A stretch of DNA of 64,000 nt from Septoria linicola (Eukaryota > Ascomycota > Dothideomycetes > Mycosphaerellales > Mycosphaerellaceae), in contig CP099422.1 of NCBI GenBank assembly GCA_024114885.1, positions 2,542,001 through 2,606,000 of the forward strand, read 5' to 3'. The position numbers and the translations under genes are program-made. This document shows positions 32,327 through 44,630 of this stretch, in pieces (within the stretch, counting starts at the first letter, position 1; every line of letters begins with the position of its first letter). The notes below the pieces were generated by a model that had not been told where the DNA came from, did no database searches, and saw only the letters and a list, made by a program, of their open reading frames with translations.

Positions 32327-34124
32327 GGCGTCCAGCACCAATAGGCGGATGTAGTCATCCAGCAGTCGCGTGTAAGTTTCTAGCAGTGTCCCGCAGCCCT
32401 ACCCACTCGATCCTAGTCGCCAAACCAAAAGAGACCCTGAAGTGAGAAGCTGGATTGTCTCGGCGATCAACTGTGTCACCGCGGGCTGAGAAGTGCCAGT
32501 CCTATCGTCGCGTTTCACTTGCCTCAATCGGTATGTTGCATAACTTAGTTGAAGGGAAAGCTCAAAAGGAAGGAAGGATGCAGGAGGAGAAGTAGGCAAG
32601 CATTGACGCCAAGATCCCTTCTGGATACGAGAGCACCTCAATTCCAGCCAGGAACAAGTGCTAACTAGACGTGACCGGCCAGCAGCTCGATTGCAATCGT
32701 CAACAGAACCACTGCGCGTGCTGCTGTCCTCGGGCGGCTGTCAGCTGCAGGGAATCCATTTTTAGACTCGCGTCGCGGAGATGCGGCCCACTTCATCCTG
32801 CTGTGCGGCTCTGCTGGTCCTCGCCTTGTCTTCTTCAACACCAGGATCACTGTAGCCGGGTGGCCACATTCCGCATACCTCAGCTATAATACGATCGCCC
32901 ATTGGTATCTCTAGCGACTGTGTTCTAGAGAGTACAGCAGTTATTAGAGATCGACCCAAGGCTTCAGCTAACGGAACACCCGCTACCAGCGCATCTGCCC
33001 CCCAACGCCCACGACCACGTTAGACACAGTCTTGCCAGGGGCAGTGAGATTGTCCTTCATCACCGAAGTCTTCACGGCACGTACTTGTTGGCAGACTCTG
33101 TTTCGTTTGGGCAACTCGGAAATGCCCGTGACTGCCTCACGATGCGGTTCTCTGGATTCTGGAATATGTCCCTCAACGACAAGCTGAAGACATGCAGAAA
33201 TCACTGTGATTGTCTCGAAAGGAGTAGGATTATCAGAGGGATCCGCGGATGCGTCTCTTTAAGCAATCCGGAAAACCCATCTCAAATCTATCGAAGCATA
33301 GAAAGAACCTTCTTTTTTACTAACTCCTAGGCTCGATTTCAGGATGAGACCTGCATCTCACGCGCACACTTGCGCTGGACACGCTTCCATATAGCGTCTA
33401 CCTCCTCCACATATGTTACATGTGGTCATTGACTTCGCTCGTGCTATATCTGGCGAGTCTGCTCCTTACAAGACTTTAGGCAGATAAAATTGTTCGAGTC
33501 AGACAGGACCTCATTCACCAAAAGTGCCGATCTTTTCGATCTCAAGTTGTCTTGTAGGCTGGAGTATGCTAGAGCGGAGAACGAAGGCCATGATTACTCT
33601 TTCGCCAATCAGTCACAATGGGAAGCGAATGGCTCGTGGCTCAGAGCAGGTCTGTAAATGACCTTCGAGGCGCAAGAATAGCCCGGCTGGACTGCCGTCT
33701 CAGAGCTGCCCGAAAATATCCGCAAATACTGGTCAAGCAGATACGGACAGAACTCTCGCCGGTTTTGATGATTACAATCATATGCTCCTTTGATGTCACT
33801 ATTATTAACGGAATGATTATAGTCTGCATGGACAACCCCACATGCGTCGTGTAGCGAGACCGTACATCAACATGATGGCGGATCCGAATAGACGACGATC
33901 AAGCCGAGCACTACACACCGGATACCAGAAATGAACAGGAGGTGAGATGCGGAGAACGAGTCTCGTCAATTGACATGCAGTCTGCTTTTGAGCCTACCAC
34001 CGGCCGCAGCTGGTAGGGTGCAATGGTACAGGTCGAAATGCTCCAGCGCTTCTGTACTTATGTCATCCCGTATCTCAACGAATCTTCTTCTATCCTGACA
34101 TGACAACGCCTCTTCTTCTTCTCC
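32327..34124. other. intergenic, no gene seen (1.8 kb)
   Basis: The longest gene-free stretch in the window. It separates the large unknown gene's promoter from the 3' end of the cyclophilin gene. Frames on both strands are short, and I find no repeats or RNA-gene pattern. Confidence 0.4.
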
Positions 34125-34967
34125 TTAGTTCTCGCCCGAGGCAGTAATCGTTGGTGGGCCCTCCTTGTACTTGACGGCGCCTGAGCTGGAACCGCAAGCC
34201 TCAATTGATCGCACGGCAGCATAGCTCTCTACATCACCCTTCTTTACCTGGCCAAAGACGACATGGCGACCGTCTAGCCAGCTCGTCTCGTCGGCGGTGG
34301 TGATGAAGAATTGTGAACCGTTGGTGTTGGGGCCAGCGTTAGCCATGGAAAGGAGGAATGGCACGTTGTGCTTGTACTCGAACTCTTCGTCGGGGAACTT
34401 CTCGCCGTAGATAGACTTTCCTCCCGTGCCCTGTTAGGAGGGATTGTTAGTAATTGTCTTTTGCAAGCCAGCCAGCAATGCTTCGTTGAGTTTGTGTATG
34501 AGGCGGAGGAGGACGTACGTTGCCACGAGTGAAGTCACCACCCTGAAGCATGAAGTTGGGGATGATTCGGTGGAACTTCGAACCTGCGTAGCCGAAGCCT
34601 TTCTCGCCAGTGCAGAGTGCACGGAAGTTCTCGGTGGTCTTTGGGTTCTTAGGGTGGTTGAAGAGTTCCAGGTTGATGCGGGCGGTGCGTTCTGTAAAGC
34701 CATTTGGGTCAGTCCTCGGTCCTCGATTGATCGAGCGAAGGAAGAAGTGAAAGAATAATTGTAAGACTATTCTCACTTACGTGCAATGTTGTTGTCGGAT
34801 CCCTTCTCGTCCACTACACCCTCGGAGCTGACCTTCTTGAGAGGACCAGTCCAGGCCACGTCAAAGTAGACATTGATAGGAGCCATTGTAACAGCAGCAG
34901 CGTGGAAGGATCGGCTGAAAGTTGGTTGCACTCTGAAGGCTTGAGAAGCGAATCGAGTTGCGAACAT
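34125..34967 (-). CDS. cyclophilin-type peptidyl-prolyl isomerase with mitochondrial leader
   Basis: Exons 34781-34967, 34519-34691 and 34125-34430 give 221 aa. The first 27 residues (MFATRFASQAFRVQP, FSRSFHAAA) are a basic amphipathic mitochondrial leader. The cyclophilin domain then starts at a second Met (MAPINVYFDV). Catalytic and cyclosporin-site residues are present: FHRIIPNFMLQGGDFT with the key Arg, Phe and Gln, ANAGPNTNGSQFFIT, and WLDGRHVVFG with the drug-contact Trp. These enzymes speed proline isomerisation in protein folding. In Neurospora one cyclophilin gene yields mitochondrial and cytosolic forms from two starts; the arrangement here would allow the same. Residues about 38-63 are a longer loop than in most cyclophilins. 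Confidence 0.93.
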
Positions 34968-35580
34968 GATGGAGCTTTTCTACACATGGCGGGGCCATTA
35001 GCATGGGCTTTGGTCTTCGACCCCTCCAAGTTTTGCCTGAGGCAGTAAACTTTTCCATTCCCCGGAGAAGATCCAAGGCTCGAGGACGTCAACGGGGTTG
35101 GCAGAAGAGCTCTTCCTGCTATTCCCGCATCACGCCGTGTCGTGCTGGGGTTTGCAGAGGTACAAGTGCAACATTCATTGATCGTCATATTGTCGTTGCA
35201 GTGCATAGCTCTTGGATAGTGTGATGTGGTGGGTTACATACGTACAGTGATTGATTAATCCAAAGAGTTCCTAAAACTTAATTCAGCATAGAAAGAAAGC
35301 GGCGAGCGTCGGAGAAGAGCGCATACCTGTGAAAGAAGGGCCGTTATAGACTGACAGAGTACAACACTGCGGGAACTAATGTACAACAAGACGTTTGATG
35401 AAAGAGAGCTGATGATGTTGATGATGTGAAGTAGACCTTTTGCTTTGAATCGCCCCTGCCGTCTTGAGGTTGAAGCACGGACTTGACGTTCTCTCTCCTT
35501 GGCGTGTATCCTCATGTTGTCCCCAAGGCATACCACCATAGCTTTATCTCCTCGACATTTCCACGATACACGTAGCTGCC
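34968..35580. other. intergenic, shared upstream region of divergent genes
   Basis: Between the cyclophilin (-) and epsin-type (+) starts. It should contain both promoters; no coding sequence is supported. Confidence 0.4.
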
Positions 35581-37253
35581 ATGGATCTCAAAAGCTTGCA
35601 GGATGCTGCGAGCAATCTCACGCTTTACGACCTCAAGGCCAGTGTCCGAAAGGTCCAGAATGGTAGGCGTATTAGCGATGCTATGGGTTGACATGCACTG
35701 ATACTAGACCAGCCGTCATGAACTACACCGAGATGGAGTCGAAAGTGCGAGAGGCGACCAATAACGAGCCTTGGGGAGCATCCTCGACCATGATGCAGGA
35801 GATTGCCAATGCCACCTTCAACTAGTATGCGACAGCTGGCTTCTCTCGCATTAGCAGAAGCCATGACTGACACTTACACAGCCAGCAGCTGAACGAAATC
35901 ATGCCAATGATCTACAAGCGCTTCACAGAAAAGTCGGCAGAGGAGTGGCGACAGATCTACAAAGCGCTGCAGCTTATGGAGTTCCTGATCAAGAATGGCT
36001 CGGAGCGTGTTATTGACGACGCTCGATCACACCTTTCGCTGCTCAAGATGCTACGACAGTTCCACTATATCGATCAGAACGGCAAGGATCAAGGCATCAA
36101 CGTGCGCAATCGAAGCAAGGAGCTTACAGAGCTGCTGAGCGATGTGGACAGGATACGGCAGGAGAGGAAGAAGGCACGTCAGACAAAGAACAAATACGGA
36201 GGTGTAGAAGGAGGTGCTGGCTCAGGTCTCGGAGTTGGATCTTCAGGTGGTAGATACGGCGGCTTTGGGAGCGAGAGCGCTGGCTACGGTGGTGGCAGCT
36301 CAACATTCGGTGGCAGCTCGAGGCAAGTCTACGGAGATGGAGGCGGCTTTGGCGGCGAGGCCAGCACCGACGACTACGACGAAGGCCCGGGTCGAGGCGG
36401 TGCAGACAAGTTTGACGAGTACGACGAGTACGACGACGGTGGTGCACAGGCTCGACCTGGCAGGAGGAAAGGCGATGTTGCAGCTAAACGTGCAGCTCCA
36501 AAGAAAGCCGCGCCAGCACCAAAGCCAAAGGAGCCCGAGGTGGATCTATTCGACTTCGGCGATGAGCCCGCTACAACGTTTACGGCGCCTGCAAGCTCGT
36601 CTGCCGTCCTCTCTGCTCCCCCATCACAACCAGTCGCTGCAGCAGACGACGATGACGACTTTGACGACTTCCAGTCTGCCACACCCGCTGCGTCGGCTGC
36701 ACCAGCTGCGCCAGCCAAAGCAGTCCCGGCCATTCCTGCACCGAACTACAGCTCATTCTCGACTGCAGCGCCAACCTCTTCTACACAATATGCACAGCCT
36801 ACGCCACAATCGAGTGGGCAGAATGCCGCATTCAGCAACATCTTCTCTACGAAATCACCACCGCCGAGCAGCACAGGGACGCAACTCGGTAGCATTGCTT
36901 CACCAAAGCCCTCGGGCTATCAGCCTTCTGGGCCAAACTACTTCCAGTCTGTGCAGGTCGCAAACCAGTCCACGGGAGGCTCTTTCAGCTCCCAAGTCAA
37001 ATCTCCTGGGGCAGGTCAAATCGGTGCAAAGCCAGTGGCCAAATCTGGAGGCGGCGATGCTTTTGCAAGTCTGCTCGGCGGCAGTGGAATGAAGAATAAA
37101 GGACCGGCACAGAAGGGTCCGACGATTGCAGACATGGCGAAGCAGAAAAGTCAAGCAGGTCTGTACGGAGCCAATGCTCCCGCGGCAGCCTCTGCACCAG
37201 CTCAGCAGAAGCCAAATACTGGTAGCAGCGGTCTCAACGACTTGCTTGGGTAG
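35581..37253 (+). CDS. ENTH-domain epsin-type adaptor (ENT3-like)
   Basis: Exons 35581-35662, 35713-35824 and 35882-37253 give 521 aa. The ENTH domain spans about residues 10-155: KASVRKVQNAVMNYTEMESKV, EATNNEPWGASSTMMQEIA, WRQIYKALQLMEFLIKNGSE and IDQNGKDQGINVRNRSKEL. It binds phosphoinositides. A Gly/Ser-rich stretch follows, then adaptor-binding motifs: DLFDFGDEP and DDDFDDFQSATP, the latter being the acidic DFxDF type that binds the gamma-ear of AP-1 and GGA in yeast Ent3. The tail is disordered and Ala/Pro/Ser-rich and ends LNDLLG. This points to clathrin-coated traffic between Golgi and endosome rather than endocytosis. Both short introns keep the frame. Confidence 0.88.
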
Positions 37254-37638
37254 ATAGACTCAAAGTCGTTCGTGAGCGTGATGGTATAGACAATTTGCAC
37301 ACGTCTGATCCACGATGCTCATTTTCAGTATTGTCTCCCACCTGCAATGATTAGAACACACCTACGAAAGAGACACGCTAGTTCCGGTAGTGATTGGAAC
37401 TGAGCCTTCAATAAGCACGCATTGCATGGCACTACAACGTCTTATCCTCGAGAAGTCGTAGTGCATGTCGTCGAGGTGCAAGCGGTCGATTGGAGATGTG
37501 ATGCGGTCACGTGCACGCTCCGCAGACTTGGCATTCTTTTTCGCACGTCGCCAAATCTGATCACCTTGAAAGCCAGCCGACGACGAGACAAGAAATCACC
37601 ACAACACCCAACGATCTCCCCCGAACACCACATTCACG
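37254..37638. other. intergenic, RPL23 promoter region
   Basis: Holds the 3' region of the ENTH gene and the promoter of RPL23 on the same strand. See the E-box entry. Confidence 0.4.
37508..37513 (+). promoter_or_regulatory. CACGTG E-box upstream of RPL23
   Basis: A palindromic CACGTG lies 126 bases before the RPL23 start codon. Such sites bind Cbf1-type bHLH factors, which control ribosomal protein genes in several ascomycetes. One six-base match is weak evidence; placement is the main support. Confidence 0.3.
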
Positions 37639-38295
37639 ATGTCGGCCAACAAGCGCGGTGGTACTTCTGGTCAGAAGCTGAAGATGACTCTCGGTCTTCC
37701 AGTGTACGTCGAAATGCAGCATTCCCGAATCGCATATCCCACTTGCGCACCACCAGTCACGAAACACGATTTCCCCGAAAACAGAAAGAGCATTGCACGA
37801 GCAGGTTGGAAATATGCAGGAAGGAACAAATGGGCTAACGAAAATACCTTTACAGCGGCGCAGTCATGAACTGCTGCGACAACTCTGGCGCCCGTAACCT
37901 CTACATCATCTCCGTCAAGGGCTTCGGTGCACGACTCAACCGTCTCCCAGCTGCTGGTGTCGGCGACATGGTCATGGCCACCGTCAAGAAGGGAAAGCCA
38001 GAGCTGCGCAAGAAGGTCATGCCTGCTGTTATCGTGCGCCAGAGCAAGCCATGGAGAAGAGCAGACGGCATCTACCTGTACTTCGAGGACAACGCCGGTG
38101 TGATTGTGAACCCCAAGGGTGAGATGAAGGGATCGGCCATTACTGGGCCTGTGGGTAAGGAGGCTGCTGAGCTTTGGCCGGTGAGTACCATTGCATTTTC
38201 GGAAGATCAAGCAGACGTTAGTTCTGCTGGGCAGGAACATTTTTGGCTGACTACGTCCACAGCGTATTGCCTCCAACGCCGGTGTTGTGATGTAA
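37639..38295 (+). CDS. RPL23: 60S ribosomal protein uL14 (L23)
   Basis: Exons 37639-37703, 37856-38180 and 38263-38295 give 140 aa, the family's normal length. The sequence is the highly conserved uL14: KLKMTLGLPVGAVMNCCDNS across the first splice, GARNLYIISVKGFGARLNRL, GDMVMATVKKGKPELRKK, VIVRQSKPWRRADG, and the end RIASNAGVVM. It sits on the subunit interface of the large ribosomal subunit. The first intron, 152 bases and right after codon 21, is longer than most in this window, as is usual for ribosomal protein genes. The last exon has only 33 bases. Confidence 0.97.
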
Positions 38296-39907
38296 GCGGG
38301 TCTTGTCTTCTGGGATGCTCAAGAAATGGGGACTTCATGCATGGGAGCAGGCGTTGTACGAGACAGCAGCTAGCTAGGTCCCCGCGAGGACACTACGACT
38401 GGCACAGGTTTCTGGTCTCGAATGCAGATCACGCTTCACGATTTCCAAAAAGAGGTTCAACCGCGCCACCTCCACCGTCTGCTCCCTTACGATACATGCG
38501 ATTGCAATGTTCACGTATTGGCAGGACAGTTCAAGTAGGAACTGCAATGAAGTCAGATCAGCTCTGTGTATATCTCCTCGTGGCGTGGTGCACCGAAGAT
38601 TTGTGAGGGCTCCGGAAGTCGCAATCGTGTCTACTTCATGCGCTGGACGTGCGCTGCATTATATCGCATAAGCTGCTGACATGCTTAGGATCCCTCAGGC
38701 CTCCGCCGTAGCGTTCCTCCATATGTTCGTCGCAGTCTCCACGGCCGGTCGCATCGACGAATTAGGACGCATTTATACCACAAGCGAATCTTGTGCATCA
38801 TATGTATCTGAGCAGACTTTCCAGCCCGCCTGAAAGTATCCTCTGAAAGCGATTTCCATCATGTCAGACGGCACTGTTCGGTTTATGCAGTTTACAGTTA
38901 CGGACGCACCCTGCTTGACCAAACTGCTAGTCACGCAGATTACTTCTAGCGGGGCAATTGAGGCTCTGGTAGAAGTCGACTGCTGATTAGTGATATGAAT
39001 ATGGGCACATTACAGCTTCGACCAGGTGAAAACCCCAGCTAAAACCACTTGGACAGTGTCAAAGCTTTCGGTGTCGGTATCGGCTTTTGACGACCTGGAA
39101 GCGATCCTTATTCTGTCGATTAATGATCTCGTGCGCATCTCCTCGGCACTCGTATGCTTCGTAACGATTCTCGAAGTCATTGAATGTTATCTCGCGCGTT
39201 GGCCTGCACAGCTAGGAGGAAGTTCTACGTCTCCCACATCCATACGTCGCAAAGAAGCATCCCAGAACTAACAGAAAGCTTCCTTCAGGGAATGCCCTTC
39301 AAGGGTCGCGAGATCTTGGCTGTGTTCCTGCATCATGCAGCAAGTCACAATCCGGTTTCCCGACTTCACAATCCAGTGCAATCTGGTCCTGCAGCTGTGT
39401 CCTTGTTCAAGTCGTTCATCGCTCGACTTTCAGCGCAGGCTTGGCCTGCTTATCGCACGCTTGACGCCCGTAAGACCCGCGTCCGCACCATGCGACATCT
39501 TGCAGTATCGGAGAGGCGTACCTCGGAGATGGTGCAAACATGCTGGTCAAGTACAGTGAGCGAGCGACTAATAGGCCCTTCGCTGTCAGATCGAGCTCGG
39601 CATTGCCTGGTTCAATGATTTGAGTGAACTCACACTTCAACATTTGGCGTAATGGCTCAATTTTCGGGTGCCGAACAAGCAGATACCAAGAGTCGATGAG
39701 GCCCAAAAGCGACCCATGCTGAGGTGACGATGTTACCAAAGCATTGGATTCTGGTTCAGGCGTGGATGCGCGACTTCAACATCGAGCATGATGGGCGGAT
39801 CGCACTCGGATCAAGGCATCGCATAAGGCAAGTGCACGAGTTCGCCCCCTCTTGCTAATACTTGCATGACCCCCTACCTTGCAGCTTGACCTCATGCTCG
39901 ATCAACA
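38296..39907. other. intergenic, possible unrecognised short gene
   Basis: A 1.6-kb stretch between RPL23 and the photoreceptor gene. On the minus strand, about 39416-39790, a frame reading SLLGLIDSWYLLVRHPKIE is somewhat protein-like, with an ATG segment MLDVEVAHPRLNQ just before it in another frame. I could not define start and splice sites, so no gene is called. Confidence 0.3.
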
Positions 39908-42513
39908 ATGGAAGCCCGCAAAGATGCGCTACGGCGATATCTTGTGAGGTTTTCGCATTTCAAGCGCAAGATTCACCGTGCTAGAAAGGCAGATACAGAG
40001 CATGTCGATCTTGGTACAGATGTCCTTCCGGACGATTCAAAAAGAATCGCAAGCATCGTGAGTTCCCGTGATTTAGAAGACCATGTTGATGTTTATCTGG
40101 CTTACGCGCTTTAGTATACACGTCACAGCTCTCACGATGACAATGTCAGAGCCGCTACGCTGACGCCTCCATCCGCTGTGGCTAGCATGACCGCTATAGT
40201 GTCGTCTGCTCACGAATCAAGGGAATCGTTAGTCGGTCGTTCACTTCGTGGTAGTGCCAGTTCGCCCACTCTTGGACTGTCAAAGCCATCGCCTGAACTA
40301 CGCCAGCCTGCGGACGAGTGCATCACCTCTGGCTCGGACAGAGTCGATAGCAAGCTCGACGAAACAGAACATGGTGAAGAAACACTTTCATTCGAAGCGT
40401 CTAGATTCGATACCTCTCTGCAGCCGCTACCCGGCCTGGCTCCACTTTGCGAAGAGCAGCAGAATAGGTCTCTCCTTAGGCGATCAAGGTAATATCGAAG
40501 ACACTTGCAAACACTTCTACGCTAACGTGTGTATAGCTTGCTGGCAAGCTTGCCGTCTCGGATGTCTATATCGACAGATATGGACTACGCGAGAGCGACA
40601 TCGCCTCCTGCGTCACTTCAACTGTCGTTGCGCGAGAAGCGGAGAAGTCAGAGAATGAGTCTGCGCTCCCCAGTGAGCTTCACGACAGGCTCTACTACGA
40701 ATTCCTATCAAGTGCTTCTGCCTCTACAGCTGCCAGAGAACACCCAAGTTCAGGAAGCTGACCTGATGAGTACAGACGATCCAAGGTCATGGAGTATCAT
40801 GTCGCCTACAGATCGGGTCCTAGCTTCGGGTCACTACTCTCTGGAAGCAAGGGCAGAGCTATTGTTTGGTCAGGACCATCTAAGGGTAATTCTCGGAGAT
40901 CCCAAGCTGCTCTTCGCCTTCTCAGGATTTCTTAGCACTTATCGACCCTGGCGAAGGAGCCTGCTGGACTACTATTGGGATGCTATCAAAGCTCTTCGCG
41001 CCATGAACTATGCGCGAGCGATAGTCGACGATCTGTCTGAAAGACAATTGCCTTGCATTGATAGTGCTGCGACTCCTCCAGTAGCTGCTGTGGACGCTCG
41101 ACTCTCAGCTGCAGCTTCAGAAGTCTTTGATGACATCCTTCGCGAAGACCTACCTGCATACATCACTCAACTGTACACACGTATCGTGGTTGCTAGTGTC
41201 CAACGGCGCATCACCGGCGCCTTGTCAATTCACTTGCGTGAAGCTAGCCATGGTCTAGCAGAAGTATTCGTCCTCACGGATCCCAGTCGACACGACAATC
41301 GTAAGCATGGCTACCACTCATTGGGACATACGACCGCTAATCGAGACAGCAATCATTCTTGCCTCAGAAGAGTTCGCTCTTACCACACAGTACGGACTCA
41401 AATACGTGATAGGACGAAACTGCAGATTCCTGCAGGGACCCTTCACATCTAAGCACTCCGTCCGACGACTGGCCATGGCAAGTGCCGAAGGCAAGGAGCA
41501 TACCGAACTACTTGTGAACTATCGAAGAGATGGCACGCCATTTCTGAACCTGCTAATGATCGCACCTCTGCTTGACAGTAAAGGCAAATTACGATACTAC
41601 CTGGGAGCTCAAGTCGATGTGTCAGGTCTGTTGAAGGATAACACTTCCTTAGCAAGTCTACACAAGTTAGCGACAAGTGAGGACAAGCCAGAAGACAGCT
41701 GTAGACCTGAACGATCAGATCGTCTTATAGCTATGAAAGATCTCAGTACCATGCTGGGAGGCGACGAAGTCGATATAGTTCGGCGTCATGGCGGCTACCT
41801 GAATCAGGGCTACAGCCATCTTCACGATACAGCTCCAGCAGGTATCGCCTTGACTGAGCGCAGTCGCATTCTTCTACAGGACGACGAAGATCTTGAGCAA
41901 GATGAGGACAGCGGTCCTGAGATCAAACAAGACGCAAAGACATCTCCACGCCAGAAGACCACTCACTGGCAGCCGGAGAGCGTGTACAAGAATGTATGTA
42001 TCCACAACGGGCTGCCCCTCTCACCGCGCTTACTGACACTTGCCTCGATAGTATCTCGTCCTCCGCCCAGGCTCCTCTCTCCGCATCCTCTTCGCCTCCG
42101 CCCCACTTCGCCTCCCCGGAATGCTACAATCGCACTTCCTCCATCGCATTGGCGGCAGCTCGAAGATGCGTCATGATCTTGAAAAGTCCTTGCAGCAAGG
42201 AAGTGCCGTCACGGCTAGAGTCCACTGGCTGAGTGTCCCGAATCGCTATGGGGATGGCGTCGGCCGGCCACGATGGTGTCATTGTACACCGCTTCTACAT
42301 CACTCAGGTGCTGTGGGACTTTGGGTGGTGATCATTGTGGATGATGAAGAAGATGTGACTTCGTCTTCGACTTCTCCTAGTCGTAACACTGAGTCCAGAC
42401 ATGGAGGGTCGGGGACAAGGAGGATGGGGTTGGTTGAGCCCGGAGTACTGGAGATGGAGAGGGTGAAAGCTATACATAAAGACTTTAATCGCAGGCCGAG
42501 CACTGCTTTGTGA
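39908..42513 (+). CDS. RGS-LOV blue-light photoreceptor (BcLOV4-like)
   Basis: Five exons (39908-40057, 40115-40488, 40537-41300, 41350-41993, 42052-42513) give 797 aa. After a disordered Ser-rich N-terminus comes an RGS-type helical domain (about 275-425; LLFGQDHLRVILGDPKLLFA, FSGFLSTYRPW and ALRAMNYARAIVDDLSE). It runs straight into a LOV domain starting NPIILASEEFAL. The flavin-binding core GRNCRFLQGP carries the photoactive cysteine (about residue 454), and YYLGAQVDVS carries the conserved strand-end Gln. A C-terminal section (YLVLRPGSSLRILFASAP) looks like a degenerate PAS domain, and an amphipathic basic stretch may follow. RGS-LOV proteins of Botrytis bind membrane lipids on blue light; RGS domains act on heterotrimeric G proteins. 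The protein should be photoactive. Confidence 0.88.
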
Positions 42514-43014
42514 GCAAGAGACGTGCTTCAATTGAGAAAGTTCCTTACCACTCCAAAATAGGACGAGGATAACATGCCACAAGTACGTTGCAGACAGACA
42601 GTGAAAGGGTGTGGAGTGATCATTGCAATTCCAAGTCGCTAGTTTACATGATCCCCTTTCTGAACAAGCACTTTGACTGACATCGCCAATGCCCACTGAG
42701 CTCGCAATGCTGAAGCACTCAGCCTCCAGTAGATCTCCAACATCGTCCAAGAATTCAAAGCAGTAGCTGCAAAGAAGAGAAGAAAGCATCTTGTCTCGTG
42801 AAATGTTGCGCCGCCAGCAGAGCATTCACTTTTTCTCCCCCAGCCGCGGAGCCAATGCTCGCATGTCAAATCCAAAGACAACCCCATTTCGCAATGCAAG
42901 ACACGTTTTAAATCACACACGCGCGCGTGTTGTCCTTTCCAAAAGCTTCCACAAACATCATTGAACGCCATCATACCCGCCCATCATTTCGCAAAGCCTT
43001 GTCAACCCCTTCAA
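42514..43014. other. intergenic between convergent genes
   Basis: Contains the 3' ends of the photoreceptor (+) and forkhead (-) transcripts. No gene is supported. Confidence 0.4.
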
Positions 43015-44630
43015 CTACAACATCGTCCCCTCACGACTACTCCGACAAGACACCATCTGCTGATCATCCGTCATAAAGCTCGCCTCCGTCATCAGACTTG
43101 GTGTCGGCGTATCAGGATGCGTCGTACCCAACTCTGGATCATGATCGCCGAAGAGGCCTCCCTGAGAGACATCAAGAGGCATGAACTCGAAGCTCGAGAC
43201 CGAAGGCGGCTTCGCAGCAGGTGGGAAATCCTCTGGTGTGGCTTGATGGTAGCCTGGGAGGTGGAAGCCCATGGGGGTGGTGAGCTCGTCGTCTTCGGGG
43301 CGGTGGATGTTGAAGTAGGGGCTTGCGGGCTGGCTCGTAGGTGCGCTCATGGGAATTGTGTGCGCTGGGTAGGGGATGAAGGGGATGTGAGGGGAGTGGG
43401 GCGTGGATTGGGTTGAGTAGGGGCTGTATTGGGGTGAGGCCATGTGGTGGTGGCGGTCTGCGTGACGGAGGTGTCGCGAGGTGTGGGTGCCGTGGAGACG
43501 TTGGTGCTGCTGTCGCATGCGGCTTGCGTCGCGCGTTGCTCGGCCGCCTTTGGCGCCAGAAGCCTGACGGTTGAGTGCTGGGATGGCGCGTCGTTCTGGC
43601 TTGCGCTTGGGATCTTTGCGGTATCGAGTTGTGGAGATGACGCCGTCTCGTAATGCCTGGTCTGTGAGGCGCCATAGGCTACCCTTTTTGCTGGAGTTGG
43701 ATCGATCGGTAACGCGTTGAAAAGCCTGAGAGGGTTAGCGGAGAGCAATAGGAGACGTTGATACACACTTACAGCATTCATCGACAGATTATGCCGTACG
43801 CTGTTCTGCCATCCTCTGTTGCCCGGATCCTTTGCCTTCTGACTATGTTGCGACACCCAATCATATAGCTCGCGAAGCGACAATGTGTGGTGCGGCGCTT
43901 CCCTCAAGCACTTGTACAGCAACTGTGCGTAGCAGGGATCGGTGGAGTCAACGCCGTCCTCGTCGGCGTCGTCACCAAAGATGTCCTCTGGCGGGGGCGC
44001 GCTTCGCTCGACTCGCTGCCAAGGTCCTGCGAAATGCTGTCTGCCGTACTCGTCACGCGCTTGAAGTGGTCCGCTGCGCTCAGCGTGACCTCGATCGTAA
44101 GCGCTGATACTAGCATTCACCAAAGCGTCCGAAGTGGGCGGCATATGTATGCCGAGGCGGTCACCGCCATGATTGTCAAAACTCATATGCTGTCCAAAGC
44201 GTGGGTCGGCTACCCACATGGGTCCGGCTGGAAGAGCGGTCTGCTCGTAGCCGAACGTCGGTGGGCCTGAAACCATTGGCCAGGTACCATATGAAGTCTG
44301 GACCAGACTCGAGTCGCAGTTCGATGATGAGTTGGAGCTATCACTAGCAGAAGACACCGGATCGGAGTGAGAGGTATTGTCGTGCTCCATCGCGCCAAAT
44401 TGTACAGGCAGGGGGTCGTCGAATGGAAAGGCGTCGAAGTCCATGTTTGATGTTGAAGTACAGTCCTGCGTAGAGTCGCCAAAGAGCTTGAGAATGTCGG
44501 CGGCCTGTTGGTCAAGCGACTGCGAAGCGTGTCGTGGCTGGTCTTGTGGTTCCGTGACACCGACGTCACCAGATGCGGTAAGTGACCCACGCTCGAGCGA
44601 AGGCCAGGAGGTAGAATGAACCTCCATCAT
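43015..44630 (-). CDS. forkhead-domain transcription factor
   Basis: Exons 43773-44630 and 43015-43725 give 522 aa. The forkhead DNA-binding domain spans about residues 230-315 and is cut by the intron: YAQLLYKCLREAPHHTLSLR, ELYDWVSQHSQK, NRGWQNSVRHNLSMNA, then AFQRVTDRSNSSKKGSLW. The RHNLSMN core is the DNA recognition helix. The N-terminal region is acidic and Ser-rich with a possible activation segment (DAFPFDDPLPV). The C-terminal region is rich in His, Pro and Ser, with a closing cluster SSFEFMPLDVSQGGLFGD. Several fungal forkheads (Fkh1/2, Fhl1, Hcm1, SepA-like) exist; no FHA domain is present, so it is not an Fkh1/2 or Fhl1 type. Target genes are unknown. Confidence 0.88.

Noticed and set aside
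32327..34124. Search for tRNA, snoRNA or repeats in the long spacers
   Set aside because: No A/B-box pairs, cloverleaf arms or long repeats were visible by eye; a covariance-model scan would be needed to exclude them.
36214..37092. 292-codon second frame inside the ENTH gene
   Set aside because: It is an overlapping frame of the Ser/Gln/Pro-rich tail, without domains, and has no independent start context.
39416..39800. Protein-like minus-strand frame before the photoreceptor gene
   Set aside because: No ATG in frame, no firm splice sites and no recognised domain.
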